From assembly GCF_963975345.1 (NCBI RefSeq), contig NZ_CAXBGE010000003.1, forward strand, positions 248,001-312,000: DNA of 64,000 nucleotides, in the 5' to 3' direction. The position numbers and the translations under genes are program-made. The notes below the pieces were generated by a model that did no database searches, was not told the origin of the DNA, and worked only from the letters and a program-made list of their open reading frames with translations. The DNA comes from Maricaulis sp963975345 (lineage in GTDB: Bacteria; Pseudomonadota; Alphaproteobacteria; Caulobacterales; Maricaulaceae). Within the stretch, counting starts at the first letter, position 1. Every line of letters starts with the position of its first letter. Positions 1-7,618 of this stretch are shown here, one piece after another.

Positions 1-1
1 C

Positions 2-1612
2 CGTGATCGCCTGCTCGCACACTTCAGGCATTTCGACTTCGACAAGAGGGGCGAGGCCTGGATCAATTACGGCGTAGAACACATCCACGACGATGCCTGC
101 CCGTTTTGTGGGCGCGAAAATGCCGACGAAAAGGGCTTGGTGACGCTCTACAGCCAGATATTCAGCGAGACTTATAAGAACCACGTCGCCTCGATTACTG
201 AGGCAATAGACAGGTTGAATGAGTCATTGGGCGAAAGCCCGAGATCGGAAGTGGCGAGCAATATTTCAGCCAACTCAGAAGCCGTATCGAAGTGGGCCGA
301 GTTCGTGGCATTCGACTCGGCGTTGCCAGACGTATCGACACTCACAGCCCTACTTACCGATGCCCATAAACTTGCGAAGTCACTCTTGGACCAAAAGCGC
401 GCCGCGCCTCTCGATGAAGTTGATGACTCAGACCGCCTGGTCGCGGCTCAACTCTCACTCGATCGCGCGCTCAGTTTGGCAAAGCAGTACAACGAGGCTG
501 TTGCGGCGATAAATGCGCGCACAGTTGCTGCCCTAGCAGCAGCGCCCGCCACTGAAGCGGTGGCGGCGACCGCTCGCGATGCTCTCAAAAAGCGGATTCT
601 GCGTCACGACGTCGGTGTCCAGAGGCGGGCGGATTCATATCAGACGGCTGAACGGCGCGACGAACGCGCTCGGCGCATCCGATCACAGGTGCAGGGACAG
701 TTGAAGGCGGCTAACGAATCTGCGGCTGAACATTATCATTCGCGAGTTAATCACTACCTCTCTCGTTTTGGTGCGACCTTCCACATTTCCGAAATTACAA
801 ACAGCATGCAAGGCAATTCTGGTCAGTCGGACTATCGGTTAGTGATAAAGGGCGAGACTATCGCGCGGGGCCGTGGTCGCGCTCAAGAGGCTGTCCCGAC
901 GTTCAGGAATACACTTTCAGCCGGCGATAAGGCGACGCTCGCATTTTCATTCTTCTTGGCAAAACTCGATGGCGACCCCGACCTCTCCCGAAAGACGATT
1001 GTCATCGACGACCCGCTGAGCAGCCATGACAGTCATCGGAGAGGTAGAACGATTGAAGAGATCAAAAGCCTCTGCACCAGATGCGCACAAGTTATCGTCC
1101 TCTCACATGATGAGTTCCTCCTCCGCGACGTCGGAAATCGCTGCATCGGGGTTCTAAGTTCGGCGTTTGAGATTGAATTCGAGGGTCGCGATCAATGGTC
1201 GCGCGCCACGATAGCCGATCTGGATCAGCTGTGCCGCGCCAAGCACGCGAAGTTGAAGGACGAGCTTTCGGCGTTCATCGACGAGCGAAAAGGTAACCCT
1301 GACGACATTGTTCTAAAGCTCCGAAGGGTACTCGAGACCCACTACCGTCGCTCATATTCTGCTTACTTTTGCCCCGACCAAAATCTAGGACAGATCATTA
1401 GAAAGATCAGCTTGGTTGGCACAGGGCACCCTTGCTATCGTGATTTTGCGAAGTTGGAAAACTGCAACAGCGCGACGTGTGACGAACACCATGGCGACAA
1501 CGCGACCATTGTGCCTAGGCTTGGGATCGATCCTGACGAGCTGCGCGTAATCGCGATAGATGCTCTAGAGCTGATCGGTGCCCGCATTCCTGAGGGGGCG
1601 TCGGGCGGATAG
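2..1612 (+). CDS. AAA_13-type P-loop ATPase, 5' truncated by window edge
   Basis: The reading frame is already open at the first bases of the window, so the gene starts upstream. A CPFCGRE motif (bases 98-118) precedes the first in-window start codon; such zinc-knuckle-like motifs are common in AAA_13 (PrrC/RloC-like, SMC-related) ATPases. Further on come a helical, charged middle section, an ABC-type signature LSAGDK, a Walker B region IVIDDPLSSHD and an H-loop VIVLSHDE. The Walker A must lie upstream, out of sight. The C-terminal 100 residues resemble the helical tail that follows the ATPase core in this family. Members often act in DNA repair or phage defence, sometimes fused to a nuclease, but no nuclease motif is visible in this part. 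The DNA looks less GC-rich by eye than the genes that follow, which would fit recent transfer. Confidence 0.8.
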   Translation, partial: RDRLLAHFRHFDFDKRGEAWINYGVEHIHDDACPFCGRENADEKGLVTLYSQIFSETYKNHVASITEAIDRLNESLGESPRSEVASNISANSEAVSKWAEFVAFDSALPDVSTLTALLTDAHKLAKSLLDQKRAAPLDEVDDSDRLVAAQLSLDRALSLAKQYNEAVAAINARTVAALAAAPATEAVAATARDALKKRILRHDVGVQRRADSYQTAERRDERARRIRSQVQGQLKAANESAAEHYHSRVNHYLSRFGATFHISEITNSMQGNSGQSDYRLVIKGETIARGRGRAQEAVPTFRNTLSAGDKATLAFSFFLAKLDGDPDLSRKTIVIDDPLSSHDSHRRGRTIEEIKSLCTRCAQVIVLSHDEFLLRDVGNRCIGVLSSAFEIEFEGRDQWSRATIADLDQLCRAKHAKLKDELSAFIDERKGNPDDIVLKLRRVLETHYRRSYSAYFCPDQNLGQIIRKISLVGTGHPCYRDFAKLENCNSATCDEHHGDNATIVPRLGIDPDELRVIAIDALELIGARIPEGASGG

Positions 1613-1788
1613 GGTCCGTCGGGCTCGGAACGTGTCTGCAGAGTTCGATACTCTGCGCCGCCATCGGTCTTGCGACGCTGGCGCACTTCCAACGCGACAC
1701 CTGCATGATCGAGAGCAGGAAACCTGCGTACCAGCGCCGGCCTACTGTCGTGAGCCACCGCTTCAGAGCACAGCGTCATCACCCAGCA

Positions 1789-2301
1789 TCACACCGCGCA
1801 GCCCGCCCCCGAAACCTCCGCCCCTGTCGCGGCAAACTGGATCGCTTCGGGGGCGATCAGGGAGGCGATGACGGCGCCGACCTCCAGCTCCGAGACATGG
1901 CCGAAATAATGGGCCCGCAAGACGCCTTGCTGGTCGATGATCAGCAGACTTGGGGTGCCGCGCAGCTGGTAGGCGCTCATTGTCCTGGGGAAATTGTCCG
2001 GGCCAGCGGCATCAACCGCGACCGGGAAAGTGATCCGGAATTCATGCAGGAAAGCCTCCAGCGAGACGGGCGACATGGCCGCGTGATGTTCGAACACGCT
2101 GTGCAGACCGATCACCGCCACCTGGCTTGGCGAAAACGTGCGCTGGATCGATTGCGCCAGCGGGATGCCACGCATGATGCAGCCGGGGCAGAGCATCTGA
2201 AAGGCTTCGATGACAACGACCTTGCCGCGCAGGGCCGCCAGGCTCAGCTCGGCTTTGGTATTGAACCATTGCGAGACCATCAGTTCGGGGGCTTGAGTCA
2301 T
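1789..2301 (-). CDS. Thioredoxin-fold redox protein (TlpA/AhpC-like)
   Basis: A 170-residue protein with a redoxin fold. Near residue 38 it has a CPGC active-site pair (LCPGCI) following the beta strand VVVIEAF, and later the cis-proline strand RGTPSLLIID, which packs against the cysteines in thioredoxins. No signal peptide is evident, so a cytosolic thiol-disulfide or peroxide-reducing role is likely; the substrate is unknown. A GAGGA ribosome binding site lies 5 bases before the ATG. The gene follows, on the same strand and 95 bases downstream, a secreted protein that is divergent from a MarR-type regulator, so all may respond to the same redox or metal signal (inference). Confidence 0.8.
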   Translation of the reverse strand: MTQAPELMVSQWFNTKAELSLAALRGKVVVIEAFQMLCPGCIMRGIPLAQSIQRTFSPSQVAVIGLHSVFEHHAAMSPVSLEAFLHEFRITFPVAVDAAGPDNFPRTMSAYQLRGTPSLLIIDQQGVLRAHYFGHVSELEVGAVIASLIAPEAIQFAATGAEVSGAGCAV

Positions 2302-2396
2302 GTCTTCCTCGGAGAATTGTGTGCGGCCAGACGGGTGTGGAGATGTGATGCGGCGACGGCCGATCGGTCAATCGGCGTCGCCGCATCCCGGGTTGC

Positions 2397-3155
2397 TTAC
2401 TGCACGATGCCCGGCAGCGAGAGATCGCCGGAGGCAACGTCGAACACATCGGTGACGCACAGCAGCGGTGCGTGGATATTGGCGTTGACCCGAAGCGCCC
2501 CCGTGACGCCATCATAGCTCATGGCTTCAAGCTCGACATCGCTGGCGAAGCCGACCGTCACGACGATCTCGGGTCCGTCAAACAGCGGCGTGAAGCCGGG
2601 GCTGTCGAGGAAGATCGGCAGGCCCGGCCAGGTGGCGGGAAGCCGTGGGGTTTCGCCTTCGGGAATGTCCCGCACGGCCAGGGCGCCCGGGCCACATGTC
2701 TCCGTCGGGACCAGCACGACCCAATGGCTATGCCAGAGCAAGCCATCATTGGCCGGATCGCCATCGCGGTTTTCATCAACCAGCGGCGTATCGTCAAAAT
2801 CCGGGTGACTGGTGGCGGCAAGCGCCAGAATCCCGGTTCCCGGCTCAAACCCGACCGAGGCCGGATCGAGCGAGGTTGGCCAGACATAGGAATAGACCGG
2901 CGCGCCGCCCAGCGCCCCGTTCGGGTCCGGCGCTTCGCCGCCTGCGACGCCATGGGTCGTCATGTGAAAGGTCACCTGGTTGGCATTGCGATGGGCGTGG
3001 GCGGCGAGAATATCGAATGCGGCGGTGGCGGTTTCACTGGCCGGCGAGATCACAGCCCCATCCTGGTGCAGTGCATGGCTGGCATGATCGCCGTCGGCGA
3101 ACGCCGCTGTGCTGCCGATCGAAAGCGCGAGCATGGAAACAATCAGTTTTGTCAT
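2397..3155 (-). CDS. Secreted protein of unknown function
   Basis: A 252-residue protein with an N-terminal signal peptide (MTKLIVSMLALSIGSTAAFA, then DGDH), so it is exported to the periplasm or beyond. The mature N-terminus is histidine-rich (DGDHASHALH), which could bind metal. The rest is beta-rich with many Asp and Pro residues and includes the segments HSHWVVLVP and ETCGPGAL; only two cysteines are obvious (CGPG and LLCVTD). I do not recognise a characterised family. An AAGGGG ribosome binding site lies 9 bases before the start. It is transcribed away from the MarR-type regulator gene and appears to share its control region, so repression by that regulator is the simplest model. Confidence 0.7.
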   Translation of the reverse strand: MTKLIVSMLALSIGSTAAFADGDHASHALHQDGAVISPASETATAAFDILAAHAHRNANQVTFHMTTHGVAGGEAPDPNGALGGAPVYSYVWPTSLDPASVGFEPGTGILALAATSHPDFDDTPLVDENRDGDPANDGLLWHSHWVVLVPTETCGPGALAVRDIPEGETPRLPATWPGLPIFLDSPGFTPLFDGPEIVVTVGFASDVELEAMSYDGVTGALRVNANIHAPLLCVTDVFDVASGDLSLPGIVQ

Positions 3156-3190
3156 CGGGTTTGGCCCCTTGGTTGCGAATTGACGGCTCC

Positions 3191-3242
3191 GATATACTAG
3201 CGAGTCGCTACTATTGCAATAGTAATTTCGACTCGCTATAAA
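3191..3242. promoter_or_regulatory. Divergent promoters sharing one -35, with MarR operator
   Basis: A perfect 14-base palindrome (3210-3223, ACTATTGCAATAGT) has the self-complementary hexamer TTGCAA (3214-3219) at its centre. Read rightward it is a -35 with a 17-base spacer to TATAAA (3237-3242). Read leftward it is a -35 with a 17-base spacer to TATATC (3191-3196). Ten-base inverted arms TAGCGAGTCG (3198-3207) and CGACTCGCTA (3229-3238) lie in the spacers. The rightward -10 ends 6 bases before the regulator's ATG at 3248 and there is no ribosome binding site, so that transcript may be leaderless. Promoter calls are by eye. Confidence 0.55.
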
Positions 3243-3247
3243 GCGGC

Positions 3248-3790
3248 ATGAACCGAAACGAACGCATACGCGCCCTCATCAACCGCCTCGCGCGCCTCGA
3301 TGCAGCGCAGACTTGGGACGGAGCGCTCAACCCGGCGCAACGCAGCGCGCTCGACTATCTCGGCCAAGCCAACCGCTTCTCCCGCTCGCCCTCCCACGTC
3401 GCCGAATATCTCGGTGCCACGCGCGGCACGGTCTCCCAGACCCTGAAGGCACTCTCACGCAAAGGCTTTGTCAGCGAAGAGCGATCGGCCTCTGACAAGC
3501 GCTCGATCTCCTACCAATTGACGGATGCGGGCCGGCAGCTGGCTGACGCGAAATCCCTGTTATCGGCGGCCCTTGTGGGACGCGCCGAGGACGAACTCGT
3601 CCTCATGGAAACGGCTTTGCGCGGCTTGCTCGGCGCAGCGGTCAGGGCGAACCAGTCGAAACCCTTCGGCATTTGCCACACCTGCCGCTATTTCAAGCCG
3701 CAACAGAGCGGCGGGTTTTGTACCCTGTTGCAGGTCGCACTGAGCTCCGCGGAGACGCAACAGATCTGCCATGAACATGAAACTGCTTGA
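3248..3790 (+). CDS. MarR-family regulator with C-terminal cysteine cluster
   Basis: A 180-residue regulator. Residues about 25-105 form a MarR winged helix: recognition helix around RGTVSQTLKALSRKGF, wing EERSASDKRSISYQLT, then the dimerisation helices. The C-terminus carries Cys143, Cys146, Cys158 and Cys174 (CX2C-X11-C-X15-C) followed by His-Glu-His, a pattern suited to an iron-sulfur cluster, zinc or a thiol switch. The ligand is not proven, but the extension is separate from the DNA-binding domain and probably senses the signal. The gene overlaps the next gene, a MOSC protein, by 20 bases, so the two are co-translated. It probably represses itself and the divergent secreted-protein gene through the palindrome in the shared promoter. 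Confidence 0.85.
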   Translation: MNRNERIRALINRLARLDAAQTWDGALNPAQRSALDYLGQANRFSRSPSHVAEYLGATRGTVSQTLKALSRKGFVSEERSASDKRSISYQLTDAGRQLADAKSLLSAALVGRAEDELVLMETALRGLLGAAVRANQSKPFGICHTCRYFKPQQSGGFCTLLQVALSSAETQQICHEHETA

Positions 3791-4475
3791 AGCCTGCACC
3801 ATTTCCGGCCTGTTCACCGGGTCAGCCCAGGCGCGCTGGCCTGGCAAACCCGCGTCTGCCATCAATAAGTCGGCGGTCCAGCACCCCCGAATGCTGACCC
3901 TGACCGGCTTCGAAGGCGATCAACAGGCCGACCTGAAAGTTCATGGTGGCCCCGACAAGGCGGTCCACCACTACGCCGCCGAGCATTATGCCAATTGGCA
4001 GGCTGAAGGCCTGATTCCGCCCGGCACGCGTCCGGCAGCCTTCGGCGAGAATATTTCGACCACAGGCCTGACGGAACATAATGTCTGCATTGGCGATATT
4101 TTCCGCCTCGGGGAAGCGCTGGTGCAGGTCAGCCAGGGCCGGCAGCCTTGCTGGAAACTGAACGCCCACACCGGTCAGGACCAGATGGCCTTTCTGTTTC
4201 AGAAAACCCTGCGCACGGGATGGTATTACCGCGTGCTGGAAACCGGGATGGTGGCCTGTGGCGACGACGTCACCTTAGCCGAACGCCCCCACCCGCAATG
4301 GTCTGTCGCACGCGTTACGCACGCCCGGTTGAACCAGCAGGCCGCCAAGCGCGATGCGAATGAATTGGCGAGCCTCGAAGCGCTGGCGCCCGGCTGGCGC
4401 AAAGCCTTCGCGATGATCGCCGAGAGAGGCCTCAAGGAAGATACATCCAAACGGCTGGATGCGCCCGGGTCATGA
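3771..4475 (+). CDS. MOSC-domain protein, YiiM-like
   Basis: A 234-residue protein of the YiiM type: a MOSC beta-barrel (residues about 30-170) followed by a small helical domain. Recognisable pieces are FEGDQQADLKVHGGPDKAVHHY, split over the barrel entrance, GENISTTGL, and the conserved cysteine in GRQPCWKL that is expected to carry sulfur or contact molybdenum cofactor. Family members deliver or bind molybdopterin and protect against N-hydroxylated bases such as 6-hydroxylaminopurine. Two in-frame ATGs (3771 and 3777) are possible; both lie inside the end of the upstream MarR-type gene, which indicates translational coupling. A cysteine-bearing regulator coupled to a MOSC protein suggests control by sulfur, metal or redox state (inference). 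Confidence 0.85.
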   Translation: MNMKLLEACTISGLFTGSAQARWPGKPASAINKSAVQHPRMLTLTGFEGDQQADLKVHGGPDKAVHHYAAEHYANWQAEGLIPPGTRPAAFGENISTTGLTEHNVCIGDIFRLGEALVQVSQGRQPCWKLNAHTGQDQMAFLFQKTLRTGWYYRVLETGMVACGDDVTLAERPHPQWSVARVTHARLNQQAAKRDANELASLEALAPGWRKAFAMIAERGLKEDTSKRLDAPGS

Positions 4476-4597
4476 TCCGTCCAAAGCTAGCTGGACAGGT
4501 GTTGGTGCAGTCCGCCTTCGCCGAGGCTATGGCGGGACATCCTTCGCTCGGATAAGTGGAGGCCTGCCCAGCTGAAGCTCGCGCAGCGAGCGAAGAA

Positions 4598-4674
<77 letters not shown>

Positions 4675-4736
4675 GCACTATTGGGCAGGCTTACCCGATG
4701 CGCTTCACGGGCGCAATCGGCTAGCGCGGGAGCGTT

Positions 4737-5135
4737 TCAGTTGTCGTCCGGCCCGGCTTGCGCATCCTTGCGCCCGGCCCAAAAACGCGCCGCGGTGACA
4801 AGCAGGGCCGTGATGACGGCGCCCATGCCGATCCAGCGGGCGAGATCAATCGGTGCAAACAGGAAGGCGGCAGCATAGGCCACCCCGCCCAACACCAGGG
4901 CGAGCCCCATGAAACGCTTGGCGGCCGCCTTGCCGGCGCTGGTCTCGCCGCCGCCGATGCGTTTGGCGACCGCGTTTGAAAACACCGCCAGGATCAGTCC
5001 GGTGATGGCCCCGGAGACGCGGCCGGGAAAATCCGGCCCTGCCATCTCAGCATTGGAGGCCCAGACGGCGGCCAGACTTGCGGCGATCAGGCCTAACGCG
5101 GTGAGAAGCGAGAATCCGACATTGCGTGTGATCAT
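4737..5135 (-). CDS. Four-helix membrane protein paired with ArsR regulator
   Basis: A 132-residue protein with about four hydrophobic segments (residues roughly 5-27, 42-60, 74-92 and 98-116) and a polar tail rich in Asp and Lys. It has no motif I can assign firmly. The size, topology and the SNAVAKRI segment after the second helix are reminiscent of SdpI-type membrane proteins, which are often encoded next to SdpR-type ArsR repressors, but that is only an analogy. Its start codon overlaps the stop of the upstream ArsR gene by four bases (ATGA), so it is translationally coupled and must be under the same operator. Confidence 0.7.
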   Translation of the reverse strand: MITRNVGFSLLTALGLIAASLAAVWASNAEMAGPDFPGRVSGAITGLILAVFSNAVAKRIGGGETSAGKAAAKRFMGLALVLGGVAYAAAFLFAPIDLARWIGMGAVITALLVTAARFWAGRKDAQAGPDDN

Positions 5136-5428
5136 TGGGGTCTCTCCTGAGGGGCGTCCACGGCGTTGCGGCCAAAGCCGAACGCCTCGGAAAAGCCCAG
5201 CAGAGCTTCTTCCAGAACGGACACATTGAGGTGGTAGATGATGGATTTTCCGGACTTCTCGGTCGTCACCAGACCGGCCTGTTTCAGCACGCTGAAATGG
5301 GCCGACATGGTCGGTTTGGAGACCGGAAAGGCGGCGGACAATTCTCCGGCCGGACGCGGACCCGCTTTCAGGATCTGCAAGACCCGGCGGCGGGTTGGAT
5401 CGGCGAGGGCTTTGAAAACATCATTCAT
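5132..5428 (-). CDS. ArsR-family autorepressor (SdpR-like)
   Basis: A compact 98-residue winged-helix repressor. FKALADPTRRRVLQIL is the typical N-terminal helix of ArsR/SmtB proteins; the recognition helix is in SKPTMSAHFSVLKQAGLV and the wing in TEKSGKSIIYHLN. There are no cysteine metal sites, which places it closer to the SdpR/autorepressor subgroup than to arsenic sensors. It is the first gene of a two-gene unit with a four-helix membrane protein. An operator-like palindrome lies only a few bases before the start codon, and no convincing ribosome binding site is seen, so the transcript may be very short-leadered or leaderless. Confidence 0.9.
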   Translation of the reverse strand: MNDVFKALADPTRRRVLQILKAGPRPAGELSAAFPVSKPTMSAHFSVLKQAGLVTTEKSGKSIIYHLNVSVLEEALLGFSEAFGFGRNAVDAPQERPQ

Positions 5429-5435
5429 GAGTAGA

Positions 5436-5464
5436 CGATTAGCTAATCATCTAATCGTTGTCAA
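5436..5464 (-). promoter_or_regulatory. Operator/promoter of the ArsR gene
   Basis: A perfect 12-base palindrome GATTAGCTAATC (5437-5448) lies within a longer inverted repeat CGATTAG (5436-5442) / CTAATCG (5451-5457), giving three half-sites. A consensus -35 TTGACA is found on the minus strand at 5459-5464. The matching -10 window is weak and falls inside the palindrome. A repressor bound here would cover both promoter and start codon, as expected for autorepression. Confidence 0.6.
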
Positions 5465-5656
5465 GGCAACAACGCCTCTCAAGGGCTCATCCCCGCAGCA
5501 GCACGCCATCAGGGTTCACGCCTGGCCCTTCCGACGCAGCGGATCTGCGCCAGCCGGACACCGGCAATCGAGTCACACGAAGTCACAGCACACCCTTGGC
5601 CGACAACCAAGGCGGTGACCGGCGTCACAAACGCAATTTGGTGACACCCGCTGCGC

Positions 5657-6979
5657 CTACCAGCTGCGGCTGACGCCGACACCGATGACATCGGCGTCGC
5701 TGGAGAAGGTCCCAATCAATCGGTCTCCGAACACACCGACTCTATTCAGTGAGGAATCGTCAAGATTGACCCGGTTATAGGCCAAGTCCAAGGTCCAGCC
5801 GGGACTGGCATGCCAGGTCGCTCCGAGCGCGTAGACTTGGCGATTCGCATCGGGAATGCGCGGCGTGGGGAAAGCGCTGTTCGTCGGCGTTTCATCAACG
5901 GCGAAGCCAGCGCGCAGGGTCCAGGACGGGTTGAGATCATAATCGACGCCCAAGGCATATCTCCAGGTGTCGTGGTAATTCAGAGGTTCAATGCTGTCAG
6001 GTTGTGCGGGGTTGGCGAAGACCAAGGTCTGGTTCTTGAGCACCGACCAGTCTGTCCAGACCGCCGACGCGAACACGGAGAGCGCCGGACTGGCGCTCCA
6101 CCTGGCGCTGAATTCGGCATGGCCCGGCAATTGCAGGGTCGTGCTCGCACTCGTATCGATAAAAGCGCCCCCGGCGGTTAAAAACGCCGCCTGCGGCGGA
6201 ACCGTAAAGTCGGCCCCCCCTTTCAATGTTGGGCTGAAGCCGGAGCGGTAGTGCGCGCCGAACAGCCAATTGTCTGCCGGGGACCAGGCCAGCCCGAGAT
6301 TCCAGCCGATATCGAAATCATCGCCGTCGGCCCGCAATGCCCCGTCCGCGCTTTGCGGCAGGAGGCCCAGCGGGACGCAGGTCGCCGGCCCGACGTCAGC
6401 CAGGCACAGGGCACCGAAATCGAGCGCACTGCCGATCGTCGCCTTGGCGTAAAGCACGTCGACCCCACCCCCGACCGCGAGGCGATCGGTAATCGCGTAG
6501 GACAGCGATGGGCTGATCAGTATCGTCTGCAGCCGGGTTTCGGCGGACTGGTAACGCCCCGGCCAACCGGCATCATATTTGTTGTCGGCATCAAAAGGTG
6601 TTGTAAGCGCCAGCCCGAATGCCAGATCATGGCTCACAGGGATGACGGCGTAGAAGGCCGGGACGACGGCATCCTTGAGGAAGCCGTCGGTCGAGCCCCC
6701 CAGCGGATTGCCGAACAGGTCGACGGAGCCCGCATCGCGGAACCGGGATGAGATCAAATTACCGGAGAGCGTGCCGGAAACCATCGCCGAGCCAAATCGC
6801 GCCATCAGCGCCGGATTGGCAAAGGCGACCGAGGCGTCGGTCGTCTGGCTGGCGAAGCCGGCATTGGCGCGGCCCATATCGGCCGCAGAATATTCATCAA
6901 CGGAAAAACCGCCCGCCAATGCCAAGGAGGACGTCGACGACATCAACACCAAGGTCGAGGCTAAAACAGAAAGTCGCAT
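5657..6979 (-). CDS. FadL/OMPP1-family outer membrane transporter
   Basis: About 440 residues from the ATG at 6979, which is preferred because a signal peptide follows directly (MRLSVLASTLVLMSSTSSLA). A longer in-frame start at 7081 adds 34 non-signal residues. The mature N-terminus has the family hallmark: GGFSVDEYSAADMGRANAG, then a DASVAFANPALM box, corresponding to the FadL hatch domain. The body alternates polar and hydrophobic residues as in a 14-strand barrel and ends in an aromatic residue (VGVSRSW), the usual outer membrane sorting signal. These proteins pass long-chain fatty acids or other hydrophobic compounds; the substrate here cannot be told. It stands alone on its strand. Confidence 0.9.
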   Translation of the reverse strand: MRLSVLASTLVLMSSTSSLALAGGFSVDEYSAADMGRANAGFASQTTDASVAFANPALMARFGSAMVSGTLSGNLISSRFRDAGSVDLFGNPLGGSTDGFLKDAVVPAFYAVIPVSHDLAFGLALTTPFDADNKYDAGWPGRYQSAETRLQTILISPSLSYAITDRLAVGGGVDVLYAKATIGSALDFGALCLADVGPATCVPLGLLPQSADGALRADGDDFDIGWNLGLAWSPADNWLFGAHYRSGFSPTLKGGADFTVPPQAAFLTAGGAFIDTSASTTLQLPGHAEFSARWSASPALSVFASAVWTDWSVLKNQTLVFANPAQPDSIEPLNYHDTWRYALGVDYDLNPSWTLRAGFAVDETPTNSAFPTPRIPDANRQVYALGATWHASPGWTLDLAYNRVNLDDSSLNRVGVFGDRLIGTFSSDADVIGVGVSRSW

Positions 6980-7167
6980 GTCATGACCCTCACAATTGCA
7001 TGGAATGACACCAGAAACATTGCGCCCGAATTGCAGCTCAGGCAAATTTAATCGTGACGTGTAATGCGTCCGGTTCATCACGCCGGCAAGCGACCCGACT
7101 GGGCAGGCATCTCATCCGTCAAAACGCGGCAAAAACAGGCGTTTGATGAGATGGCGCGCCGCCGCCC

Positions 7168-7515
7168 TTAGCCGCCGCCATCATCGCCGCCCGTACCGAA
7201 ATCGCCGGGATGGCCGTCATGATGATCGTCGCGGCGGCGCTCGGCCTGATCGTGCTGGCTGAGCCCCATCATGCCGACACCGACCCCGTCATCAACGCCG
7301 TCAACGCCGCGATTGCGGAAATAGATTTTCGGCCCGTCGCGGGAGAGCCAGCGATAGGTCAGCAGCGACAGGATCGCGCTCCCCAGCACCAGGATCAGCG
7401 CGACGCCCCCACCGACCGCGCCATCCGGCTGCATGAAAATGCCAAACAGCCAGGCCAGGAACACAAACATCGGCGCAGCGATCAGCAGCGCGAAAGCTTG
7501 CCGGATCCATTTCAT
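7168..7515 (-). CDS. Small two-helix membrane protein, His/Asp/Gly-rich tail
   Basis: About 115 residues from the second of two adjacent ATGs, chosen because GAGG then sits at a workable distance. Two hydrophobic segments (residues about 6-26 and 33-52) are followed by a cytosolic or periplasmic tail with dense Asp, His and Gly (for example HDQAERRRDDHHDGH and a glycine-rich end). The tail could bind divalent metal but has no recognisable fold. I do not recognise the family. The gene has no close operon partners: the next gene on the strand lies about 100 bases upstream and is an oxidoreductase. Confidence 0.5.
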   Translation of the reverse strand: MKWIRQAFALLIAAPMFVFLAWLFGIFMQPDGAVGGGVALILVLGSAILSLLTYRWLSRDGPKIYFRNRGVDGVDDGVGVGMMGLSQHDQAERRRDDHHDGHPGDFGTGGDDGGG

Positions 7516-7618
7516 CATCGCCTCGACCTCCCCGTCGCACCGGCTCATGGCCGGACACAGGTAGTATCAGCGGCAAAAGGGGCAAAAAGGGGACAATTCG
7601 GCAATCCCCTGGAATCCA

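Noticed and set aside
1705..2517. Plus-strand frame of 270 codons
   Set aside because: It is antisense to the thioredoxin-like gene and part of the secreted protein gene, both better supported by motifs and ribosome binding sites.
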